DNA of 41,823 bases from Bacteroidales bacterium (GTDB lineage: Bacteria; Bacteroidota; Bacteroidia; Bacteroidales; UBA932), in contig SUYV01000018.1 in the NCBI GenBank assembly GCA_015060255.1, forward strand, positions 1-41,823. Reading direction: 5' to 3'. Below the pieces are notes generated by a model. It saw nothing but the letters and a program-made list of their open reading frames with translations. It ran no database searches and was not told where the DNA came from. The stretch's first letter is position 1; every line of letters starts with the position of its first letter. A program made the position numbers and the translations under genes. Positions 24,353 through 31,751 of this stretch are shown here, piece by piece.

Positions 24353-26630
24353 GCTTCACGCCGAGATAGAAGCAGCGAGGGGCTGCAGGACCGTAGATAT
24401 AGCCTGAATCACGGTCCGGTCCCTGATCGAAGTCGTCTTGGAAGGCATTGAAGATATTCTGGACGCCGGCATTGAGCTGAAGCTTTATGTTATTGTAAAG
24501 CTTGAAATCATATGCCGCCTTGAAGTTCATGTCAAAGAAGCCATTGGTTGTCTCCGTACGGTTTGCCTCGATCCAGCCTGCGTGGTGCTCCACAAGCATG
24601 CTTCCTGTATATGTACCGCTCAATGAGAGCATGAACTGCTTCAAAGGATTGTATGATGTCACAAAATAGCCGTAGAAGTCCGGAGTACGGAACATCTGCG
24701 TGGTAGCCTCGACATCATCAGCCCATGCATGTGCCTCCTTATAGTTCGAGCGCTGGAGGGTCACGCCTGCCTGCATCTGCCACAGGCTCTTGTATGCAAG
24801 CTTTCCTTCAATGTTTCCGCCATATACACGCGCTCCCGACTCATTGCGTCTCTCCTTGATAAGCACACCGTCCTCTACGCCGATTTCGGTCAATGCAAAT
24901 ACATCAGAAAGATCGGTATAGAATCCTTCGAGGAGCAGATTTCCCTGCCAGCTGCCCCAGCTATGGTACATATCGGCCGACAGGCTGACGCTCTGTGACT
25001 TCTCGACCCTCAGATCATCCGCAAGACGTATCATGGATACGATTCCTCCTACATTATCGATATGAAGGTCCTCATCAAACGCCTGCGGCGCACGGAATCC
25101 ATATGAATAGCTTGCGCGAAGGTTCACATTCTTCGTTGGATTGTATCGCAGGTTGGCGCGAGGGCTGAAGATGATGCCGTCAATGAGATTATGCTTGTCC
25201 AGACGGCCTCCTAGGAGGAAACTCCAGCGCGCATTCTTCCACTCGTTCTGCAGATATGCGCTTCCGATACGGATCATCTGGTCGGTAAGACGGTCATATC
25301 CCCACATATTGTCCTTGAGATGGTCCTGGTTGTATTCGATTCCGGCAGTCAGGTCGGCAGGCATGAAGATACAGTTATCAAACTTATACACATACTGGCT
25401 TCCGAGGACCCATGTAAGGTCATAAGTCTCTCCATATGCATTAGGATCCATTCCTGCTCCGTAGTAGCTTTCGCGGTTGATGTGCTGCACCGAGCCGAAC
25501 ACATTCAGACGATGCTTTTCATCACGCGAGAACCAGTCATATTTGAGGGATCCGGTATTGATGCTGTGGCGTACCTGCTCAGCAATCATGGCCTCATGAG
25601 GAGGAAGATGGAGATTGTCTCCGCCGCGACGATATTCCTGAAGATGATGGTACTCGGCAGTAACCTTGCTGTAAAGGCCTGTCTTAATGTATCCGCGCAT
25701 GCCAAGTGTCTGGCCGCTCATCTCTGTAAGTTCGGTAAAACCGTCCCCGTCATGGTCATATCCGTGCTTCTGACGGTTCTGGCCGAAGACAGCGATTCCC
25801 ATCTTGTTGTCTTCAGTCACAAGGGATGCATTGAGAGAGGTATTGTTGTCAAATGCACCTGTTCCGTTGATGCTGCTTATGGTATGAGCCAAGGAAGCCG
25901 AATTACGGACAGGTTCCTTTGTGATGATATTGATGGTTCCTGCAATGGCAGAAGAACCGAAAAGGGCCGAGCCGCCGCCTCTCATTACCTCTACCCTATC
26001 GACCATATTGGCAGGAAGCTGCTCGATGCCATAGACTCCGGCAAGGGCACTGAATATCGGACGCGAATCTATAAGTATCTGGGTATAAGGTCCGTCAAGA
26101 CCATTGATACGTACCTGCTGATAGCTGCAGTTCTGGCAATTGTTCTCAACGCGGACTCCAGGCTGGAATACAAGTCCCTGCGACAGAGAGGTCGCGTTTA
26201 CCTTGTCGTATGTATCCATATTGACTACATTGACAAGGGTCGGAGCCATCATCCTCGCAGTCTCGCTCCTGTTTGCAGAAACGACGACACCGTCAAGAAG
26301 GACATTATCTTCTTCAACAAAGAAATTCACTTCAAGAGAGACCCCGTCCTTCAGGACGATTTCCTTGGAAACGGTCTTGTATCCCACTCCAGACACCTGA
26401 AGTACGAATGTACCTTCCGGAAGATGCTCAAGGAAATAATGACCGGTATCACCGGTAGTTGTACCTACCGTCGTTCCCTTCAGCGAGACGACAAGAAAAG
26501 GGACATGCTCCCCGGTATTCCTGTCAAGAACATGTCCGTGTACGCTTGCTTCAGTATATTTTCTATCAGTTGCAAAGAGAAGTGCGGGCATAAGAAAAGC
26601 CCACAGAAATATAAGGATTCTGGTTTTCAC
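24342..26630 (-). CDS. TonB-dependent outer-membrane receptor (siderophore/cobalamin-type)
   Basis: 762 residues from GTG 26630, which gives a clean signal peptide (VKTRILIFLWAFLMPALLFA). The frame extends to a TTG at 26687, but that triplet is the -33 element of the promoter. A carboxypeptidase-regulatory-like domain (VHGHVLDRNTGEHVPFLVVS) is followed by a TonB-box-like VVVSANRSE and a plug with ENNCQNCSYQQVRINGLDG and VEVMRGGGSALFGSSAIAGT, then a barrel ending in YLGVKLSY. It lacks SusC features and has no SusD partner, so it resembles receptors for iron complexes, heme or corrinoids. The plug has a CxxC pair. It is monocistronic; the ligand cannot be assigned. Confidence 0.88.
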   Translation of the reverse strand: MKTRILIFLWAFLMPALLFATDRKYTEASVHGHVLDRNTGEHVPFLVVSLKGTTVGTTTGDTGHYFLEHLPEGTFVLQVSGVGYKTVSKEIVLKDGVSLEVNFFVEEDNVLLDGVVVSANRSETARMMAPTLVNVVNMDTYDKVNATSLSQGLVFQPGVRVENNCQNCSYQQVRINGLDGPYTQILIDSRPIFSALAGVYGIEQLPANMVDRVEVMRGGGSALFGSSAIAGTINIITKEPVRNSASLAHTISSINGTGAFDNNTSLNASLVTEDNKMGIAVFGQNRQKHGYDHDGDGFTELTEMSGQTLGMRGYIKTGLYSKVTAEYHHLQEYRRGGDNLHLPPHEAMIAEQVRHSINTGSLKYDWFSRDEKHRLNVFGSVQHINRESYYGAGMDPNAYGETYDLTWVLGSQYVYKFDNCIFMPADLTAGIEYNQDHLKDNMWGYDRLTDQMIRIGSAYLQNEWKNARWSFLLGGRLDKHNLIDGIIFSPRANLRYNPTKNVNLRASYSYGFRAPQAFDEDLHIDNVGGIVSMIRLADDLRVEKSQSVSLSADMYHSWGSWQGNLLLEGFYTDLSDVFALTEIGVEDGVLIKERRNESGARVYGGNIEGKLAYKSLWQMQAGVTLQRSNYKEAHAWADDVEATTQMFRTPDFYGYFVTSYNPLKQFMLSLSGTYTGSMLVEHHAGWIEANRTETTNGFFDMNFKAAYDFKLYNNIKLQLNAGVQNIFNAFQDDFDQGPDRDSGYIYGPAAPRCFYLGVKLSY

Positions 26631-26656
26631 AATCTTGAATTTTAAATTTCGGTGGG

Positions 26657-26687
26657 CAAATTTACAGCTGACATACCGAATCAGCAA
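26657..26687 (-). promoter_or_regulatory. Promoter of the TonB-dependent receptor gene
   Basis: TTG (26687-26685), a 20-nt spacer and TAAATTTG (26664-26657), a perfect TAnnTTTG. The start of transcription near 26650 leaves about 20 nt before GTG 26630. The same TTG-N20-TAAATTTG arrangement precedes the second susC gene. Confidence 0.65.
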
Positions 26688-26715
26688 TAGCTATTTATTG
26701 GTATTCCAGGTCTGA

Positions 26716-27171
26716 TTATTCTACAGGAATAGACTCGACTCTGACGAACTGCTGCGTGAATGACGGGGCGTCTGTCGCCACCCAGAGCATTTCCTTTTCA
26801 GTGAGGCTCTTGATTGTGTAGCGATGTGCCCATTCTCCTCCGTCGTGGTCGTAGTTTCCACGGATGATGGATCCAAGTTCCTCGTCAGTATAGAGAAAGT
26901 ATGAACCGGTGAGGACATGAGGAACGTCGGTGAAGCTGTCCATGTTCTGATACATGGTATATGTCTTGTCATTGCGGACAATGTCAAGGTATACATATGT
27001 ACCCTCAGCGAGTTCTTCGCCGTTCCACTTCAGCAGTTGCCACTGTCCGGAGATATTATGTGCATTGACCTCGAGCTGTACTTCATCAGGTTCGGTCAGT
27101 ATCACCTTATCGCATGAGACCGCTGCAACTGAGAATGCTATGATTGCGATCAGACTGATTATTCTTTTCAT
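26716..27171 (-). CDS. Small lipocalin-like lipoprotein
   Basis: 151 residues. A lipoprotein signal (MKRIISLIAIIAFSVAAVSC, Cys20) leads to a beta-rich domain with the opening typical of lipocalin-like/DUF5004 proteins (ISGQWQLLKWNGEELAEGTY) and alternating strands (RYTIKSLTEKEMLWVATDAP). No ligand or enzymatic residue can be named. It is the last gene of the leftward SusCD/protease operon, 20 bp after the DUF1573 gene, and is probably exported to the periplasm or outer membrane. Confidence 0.65.
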   Translation of the reverse strand: MKRIISLIAIIAFSVAAVSCDKVILTEPDEVQLEVNAHNISGQWQLLKWNGEELAEGTYVYLDIVRNDKTYTMYQNMDSFTDVPHVLTGSYFLYTDEELGSIIRGNYDHDGGEWAHRYTIKSLTEKEMLWVATDAPSFTQQFVRVESIPVE

Positions 27172-27191
27172 ATTGTTGTTTTACTTTGTTA

Positions 27192-28031
27192 TTATTTAGA
27201 TTCCTCGACTTCGCTCGGAATGACAGGTGGGGAGTTCGGAATGACATGTAGGGAGCTAGGAATGACAACGGTTATGGTTGACTTGGAAGGCGGGAGTCCG
27301 AGGCCTTTGAGGATGATTTTCATCGTTTCTCTGATTCCGGGCTTTGAAGGATCGAAGGCGATCCTGATCTGACCTTCTGTTCCGGGCTGCACTGTCGCTG
27401 GGACCGTGGAGAATTCAAGGCACTCTGGCAGGAATGCTGTCTCACATTGAAGTTCGACAGGTCTGTCTCCGACATTTATGAAACGTATTGTCTCGACAGC
27501 CTTGCCAACTCCTGCGAATGAAACTTCCGAGCGCCTCAGGCGGACCGGGCCCATCTGGACGGGCCAATCCGCCGAAAGGTCGGCGCCGCTTGCCACATCA
27601 ACGGAGAGTTTCAGGACTGCTGCCGGCGCATTGCCCTTCTGCGTGTATACGAACACCTTTCTCTCAAAGCGTCCGGGATGCCCCTTTGGATTGTATTTCA
27701 CCCTGATTTCAGCCTTCTGACCTGGCTTTACTTCCTTTACAGAGCAGGTTGCCGAAGCGCATGAACAGGTTGAAACAAGCCTTTCTATATGCAGAGTCGA
27801 GGAGCCTATATTAGTGAAAGCATACACGAAGATCTGTGGAGCATCATCTTCACTCATAGGATCAGCGACTATGTGCCTGACATCAAAGCGCAGAAACGCG
27901 GAATCGGCGCTCAGACGCGGGCTGTAAACTTCTTCCAGCCTGTCCTGAGGGACGATTCTTATCTGCGCAGATGCTGTCGCGGCCGCAATGACCGCAACAC
28001 ACATTGCCATTATTAATCCATATACTCTCAT
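27192..28031 (-). CDS. DUF1573-domain exported protein with a repeat-derived C-terminal tail
   Basis: 279 residues. A signal peptide (GLIMAMCVAVIAAATASA) precedes Ig-like beta domains. The first (about 60-150) has the DUF1573 hallmark STCSCASATCSVKEVKPGQK and YNPKGHPGRFERKVFVYT; a second, similar domain (about 165-245) has RFINVGDRPVEL and FDPSKPGIRETMKI. DUF1573 proteins are common in Bacteroidetes and probably structural; their function is unknown. The last 24 or so residues (VVIPSSLHVIPNSPPVIPSE, then VEESK) are unlike the domain. They are encoded by a dispersed repeat plus two 21-bp copies of part of it. The ancestral stop was probably upstream of this tail. Confidence 0.8.
   Translation of the reverse strand: MRVYGLIMAMCVAVIAAATASAQIRIVPQDRLEEVYSPRLSADSAFLRFDVRHIVADPMSEDDAPQIFVYAFTNIGSSTLHIERLVSTCSCASATCSVKEVKPGQKAEIRVKYNPKGHPGRFERKVFVYTQKGNAPAAVLKLSVDVASGADLSADWPVQMGPVRLRRSEVSFAGVGKAVETIRFINVGDRPVELQCETAFLPECLEFSTVPATVQPGTEGQIRIAFDPSKPGIRETMKIILKGLGLPPSKSTITVVIPSSLHVIPNSPPVIPSEVEESK
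27199..27228 (+). repeat. Dispersed short palindromic repeat, copy D, overlapping a coding 3' end
   Basis: It begins AGATTCCTCGACTTCGCTCG and continues GAATGACAGG, near-identical to copies A and E. Read leftward it encodes VIPSEVEES, the C-terminus of the DUF1573 protein. Confidence 0.8.
27217..27267. repeat. Tandem 21-bp expansion of the repeat end (GGAATGACA x3)
   Basis: GGAATGACA occurs at 27217, 27238 and 27259, exactly 21 bp apart, with similar intervening sequence (GGTGGGGAGTTC and TGTAGGGAGCTA). The 21-bp period preserves the reading frame (seven codons) and gives three VIP-starting segments in the DUF1573 protein tail. Confidence 0.75.
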
Positions 28032-28032
28032 C

Positions 28033-28060
28033 AGATTTCTCGACTACGCTCGAAATGACA
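28033..28060 (+). repeat. Dispersed short palindromic repeat, copy E
   Basis: It begins AGATTTCTCGACTACGCTCG and ends AAATGACA, one base different from copy A over the shared 28 nt. It fills the gap between the stop codon of the S8 protease gene (28064-28062) and the start codon of the DUF1573 gene (28031) almost exactly. Confidence 0.8.
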
Positions 28061-28061
28061 A

Positions 28062-30083
28062 CTATAGCCATCCGTTGCCGTTCGCTGTCTCACGCACGGT
28101 GATTACAAATCTGTCGGTCCTCGAACCGGTCACTGTCGCTTCGGTCTGACCTGTCTTGAGACCCTTCACTATTATCTTACCGCCCTCGACTGATGCAGTT
28201 GCAACACTCTGGTCAGCCACTGTCACGGAGAAAGATGTTCCGTCCATGTACATAGACGGATCGACCGTCATCTGACCGCCTGCAGCTACATAAAGGTTAG
28301 GGAAAGTCATTTCAACTCCAGAGCCTTCGACAGCCTTGAGAAGAGCATATGCGTTCACCTGACCATGTCCCATTCCGCCTTTGAAGGCTGCCATGTCAAA
28401 CGACATCATAGGTGAAGAGCCCTCAAGGTCTGCTACATATTTCTTATACTGCTTGATGCCGGTCATATACTTGTCGATAGGGGTAGCCGTCTCATACAGC
28501 AAGGCCTTGAACTCATCAGCAGTGAAGTGTCGTCTGAGCTTTGCGGCATAGGAGAGTCCAAGAGCCGCTACTCCTGACACATGAGGGCAAGCCATTGACG
28601 TTCCTTCCATATATCCATATCCGCTTTCACTCACATTGAGAGGAAGCGTAGAGAGAATGCATCCGATCTCTCCGACCCAGTGGTCTTCGTCTGCATACTC
28701 CCAGTAATAATCCTGGTCTCCGCCCGGAGCCGAAATCGTTGTTCCCGGTCCATAATTGCTGTATACCGCAGGGGTGAAGTCGCCTGCTGTAGCAGCCACC
28801 GCTACGAAATCAGGATATGCTCCAGGGTAGCTGGCTGCAGGAGCAGCCTCGTTTCCACCGGCGAATATGGCCAGACCGCCGTCAATCACACCGTCAGGAG
28901 AACCTGCGTGGTGAATGAAGTAATCAAGGGCCTTTCTTTCAAGTACATTGTATGACTCCCACTCCTCATCTGTAGAATACTGCGGAGTCCAGTCATATGG
29001 ATTGGCGGCGCCTGAAATATAGCCCCAGCTGCACTGGAGGATCACAGCTCCGTTGTCGGCTGCATACTTGATGGCACGAACCTCTTCGAGAACAGTACCT
29101 GCATACATTCCTGAGAATATCTGGCAGGACATGATCTTCACTCCCGGTGCCGAACCGTCACCTCCTGCTATCGAACTGATTCCTATTCCATTATTATTTG
29201 TCGCGGCAATAACTCCAGCCACATGGCTTCCATGTCCGGAATCATACTTGGAGTCTGTCGAGATGACACCCGTCTTCTGCACAAAGTTATAACCGTGATA
29301 GTCTCCGGCATATCCATTGCCGTCATTATCCTCGGTCGAGCGCCATATTTCATCCTCATTCACCCACATGCTGGCCTTGAGGTCCGGATGGGTCACATCC
29401 ACACCTTCGTCAAGAACTGCAACGATTATGGAAGGATCACCATAGCAGTTCAGTTCAGTCCATGCCTTCTCAACCTGGACATCAGCATCCTTGACAAACT
29501 TGGTCGGACGGAGGTCTCCGTTATTGACAAGATGCCACTGATCGGCAAGCAGCGGGTCATTGAATGCGGAAGACGATGTCTTTGCCGTCAGCTGACGCAG
29601 CTTCTCTGCAGTCAATGGCACAGCCTTGCCTTCACTGGCTCTCTTCAGGGTGCGGTTGAACTCGATCCTGCTCACCTCGCCCAGTTGCGATAGTTTCTCA
29701 GCCACCTGCGCGACAGGACAATCCTCATTGAAACGGACTACGTACCACAGATGAAGTCCCTCTTCGCGAGCCTTTGACTCGCTTCGCGGATCTGCCGGAA
29801 ATACTCTCTCTATAGAATATCCGTCTACAAGGTCAAGCACCTCGTCCACGCTGAGAATTCCGGAACGGGTCATTGGAGCGGCAGGACCGCTCTTTGTCAG
29901 ACCTGCCTTGTCCAGGATTTCTGCGACATGTGGATCGAAGCGGACGAGAAGCTGACCGGGCACAGCATCAACTGCAGCATCCGGACGATGCTTTACTTCT
30001 TCCTGCGGAGCCTCGACGGCACAGGAAGCGACTCCGGCCACAATTGCGGAAAGTATCAATATCTTATTTATGAATTTCATCAT
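28062..30083 (-). CDS. Subtilisin-family (S8) serine protease lipoprotein
   Basis: 673 residues. The lipoprotein signal ends at Cys21 (AIVAGVASC); a fervidolysin-like prodomain spans about 40-160. The catalytic domain (about 180-555) holds Asp225 in AVLDEGVDVTHPDL, His284 in GHGSHVAGVIAATN, oxyanion Asn411 in FAGGNEAAP and Ser496 in GTSMACPHVSGVAALG, so it should be active. The last 80 residues look like a small beta domain. The start ATG overlaps the stop of the BACON/LRR gene (ATGA). Lipid anchoring and SusCD context suggest surface proteolysis that feeds peptides to the transporter; the direct evidence is only co-location. Confidence 0.93.
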   Translation of the reverse strand: MMKFINKILILSAIVAGVASCAVEAPQEEVKHRPDAAVDAVPGQLLVRFDPHVAEILDKAGLTKSGPAAPMTRSGILSVDEVLDLVDGYSIERVFPADPRSESKAREEGLHLWYVVRFNEDCPVAQVAEKLSQLGEVSRIEFNRTLKRASEGKAVPLTAEKLRQLTAKTSSSAFNDPLLADQWHLVNNGDLRPTKFVKDADVQVEKAWTELNCYGDPSIIVAVLDEGVDVTHPDLKASMWVNEDEIWRSTEDNDGNGYAGDYHGYNFVQKTGVISTDSKYDSGHGSHVAGVIAATNNNGIGISSIAGGDGSAPGVKIMSCQIFSGMYAGTVLEEVRAIKYAADNGAVILQCSWGYISGAANPYDWTPQYSTDEEWESYNVLERKALDYFIHHAGSPDGVIDGGLAIFAGGNEAAPAASYPGAYPDFVAVAATAGDFTPAVYSNYGPGTTISAPGGDQDYYWEYADEDHWVGEIGCILSTLPLNVSESGYGYMEGTSMACPHVSGVAALGLSYAAKLRRHFTADEFKALLYETATPIDKYMTGIKQYKKYVADLEGSSPMMSFDMAAFKGGMGHGQVNAYALLKAVEGSGVEMTFPNLYVAAGGQMTVDPSMYMDGTSFSVTVADQSVATASVEGGKIIVKGLKTGQTEATVTGSRTDRFVITVRETANGNGWL

Positions 30084-31735
30084 TCAACAATATTACTCGG
30101 ATTATACTTCTTGTTAGGATACAGTCTGTAATAGTCGTCAAGACTGGTCGGTTCGTTGCTGAAGCCTGCATTCCTTCCGTCCTTGGTCTTGCCTTCCTGA
30201 GAGAAGACGAGGGAGAACGGCGCCCAGAGGTCAAGCTTAGGATGCTTGAGAAGCCATTCCGGAATCCTTCCCGTAAAGCGATTGTAGTTGATCGCAAAGA
30301 AACGCGTGTCAGGAAGAACCTTAGGAAGGTTCTGGAGTTCTGTCGGAAGCGCTGTCAGACCTGTTGCCAAAGAATCCTTAAGTTCCTCGAATGTCCACAC
30401 CGGAAGTCCTTCGTCTGTCATATCCGGGAGCTCTCCCTGCAGATAATTCACTGAAAGGCGGACAGTGTCCAGCTGGTTCCACTTGAGTATCCTCTTGAAG
30501 GACTCCATTCCCGCCTCGGTCCTCAGATCGTCTGCAATCAGACCGCCGACATTCTCCCTCACATCATTGCTGAGATCATATATAGTATGACGCTGATTCG
30601 CATTCATTACAAGAGCGTGAAGGTTCGGGAAGTTTTCCGGAGTCAATATGTCAGGAACAGACTCGAAGCAGTTGGAACTGAGGTCCAGGTATTCGAGATT
30701 CTTGAGATTGACGAAATCCGGATGCAGTGATGTAAGACCATATGCTCCGATAGTAAGCCTCTTGAGACCAGTGAGCTTAGTGATATGCTCGCCGGTGTCA
30801 AGGCTGCGGAGGAAGTGGTTGGCATTTGAATATATGGCAATCTCCTCTGCGGCAGTAAGGTACTGGATCTCATAAGGTATCGCCTCCTGGGTCTTGAACA
30901 TGAAGAACTGAACATATCTGACACGTCCCTTGTTCGGTCCGTCCTTCCACACCGCCACATTGTTCCAATGCTCCAGTCTCTCGGATGTCTCCCACTCAGT
31001 GAACATTCCAAGCGCACGGCTCACTGCAAGAATGGCGAGAGAGTCTCCGGCCGGTGTTCCGACCTCGATAGGCAGAGCTGCCTTCTGTATCACTCTGAGG
31101 CCGTCATGGCGGGCCATCTGCACATCTTCCTTCGGCTGGAAGACCACATCGGCTATTCTCTCCACATCACGGGAGTTGACCTTCCAGTCAAACCTCACCA
31201 CTGTCTCACGCGGCCTCGATCCCCTGTCAAGTTCAAGGTCTGATTTCTTGAACGAAAGCCATGATGCCGCACCGTCAGGAAGTTTGACATCAAAATCGAC
31301 ATTCGACCTGACCCTGACCTCGAAATGTCTGTCGTCATAGCCTGCATAGTCCTCCACATTCTTCTCTGTCTCCTTCAGAGTCAGCTGGTAGTCGTAACCG
31401 CTCTGGATGATCTCAAAATCCTTCTTGTCATCCGAGTCATCCAGGCTCTGGATCCTGACTGCACCTGTGCGCTGTCCGAACACAAGAGTAGTATCTATGC
31501 TTATGGTGCACTCCTGAGAGCCACGTCCGTTGGCCGGAGAAATAGTTATCCACGGTGACTCGGTCATAGCCACCCAGCTTCCAGGTGCTGTAACCTGCAC
31601 AGTCCTTCTGCCACCTTCTGCTCCGACCTGGATGCTTGTCTGATCGACACCGAGTTCAACCTGCGATGCCGGCACGCATGCCGCTGATATCAAAGCCGCG
31701 GCAGCAGCAAATATTATTCTTCGTATGAGTTTCAT
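30080..31735 (-). CDS. BACON-domain and leucine-rich-repeat lipoprotein
   Basis: 551 residues. The lipoprotein signal ends at Cys20 (MKLIRRIIFAAAAALISAAC). One or two BACON-type beta-sandwich domains lie at about 25-225 (SIQVGAEGGRRTVQVTAPGS, then SWVAMTESPWITISPANGRG, a typical BACON pattern). Leucine-rich repeats lie at about 280-470 (LTGLKRLTIGAYGLTSLHPD, NLKNLEYLDLSSNCFESVPD). BACON domains often bind carbohydrate or mucin; LRRs bind protein. The gene is 16 bp after the DUF4458/LRR gene and is translationally coupled to the S8 protease gene. A substrate-holding role on the cell surface is plausible. Confidence 0.8.
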   Translation of the reverse strand: MKLIRRIIFAAAAALISAACVPASQVELGVDQTSIQVGAEGGRRTVQVTAPGSWVAMTESPWITISPANGRGSQECTISIDTTLVFGQRTGAVRIQSLDDSDDKKDFEIIQSGYDYQLTLKETEKNVEDYAGYDDRHFEVRVRSNVDFDVKLPDGAASWLSFKKSDLELDRGSRPRETVVRFDWKVNSRDVERIADVVFQPKEDVQMARHDGLRVIQKAALPIEVGTPAGDSLAILAVSRALGMFTEWETSERLEHWNNVAVWKDGPNKGRVRYVQFFMFKTQEAIPYEIQYLTAAEEIAIYSNANHFLRSLDTGEHITKLTGLKRLTIGAYGLTSLHPDFVNLKNLEYLDLSSNCFESVPDILTPENFPNLHALVMNANQRHTIYDLSNDVRENVGGLIADDLRTEAGMESFKRILKWNQLDTVRLSVNYLQGELPDMTDEGLPVWTFEELKDSLATGLTALPTELQNLPKVLPDTRFFAINYNRFTGRIPEWLLKHPKLDLWAPFSLVFSQEGKTKDGRNAGFSNEPTSLDDYYRLYPNKKYNPSNIVE

Positions 31736-31751
31736 ATGTTTTCCTCCGGCA

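Noticed and set aside
25320..26645. 441-codon open frame on the plus strand
   Set aside because: It lies wholly antisense to the TonB-dependent receptor, whose domains are unmistakable, and its translation is cysteine- and histidine-rich without any recognisable domain, so it is a shadow of the real frame.
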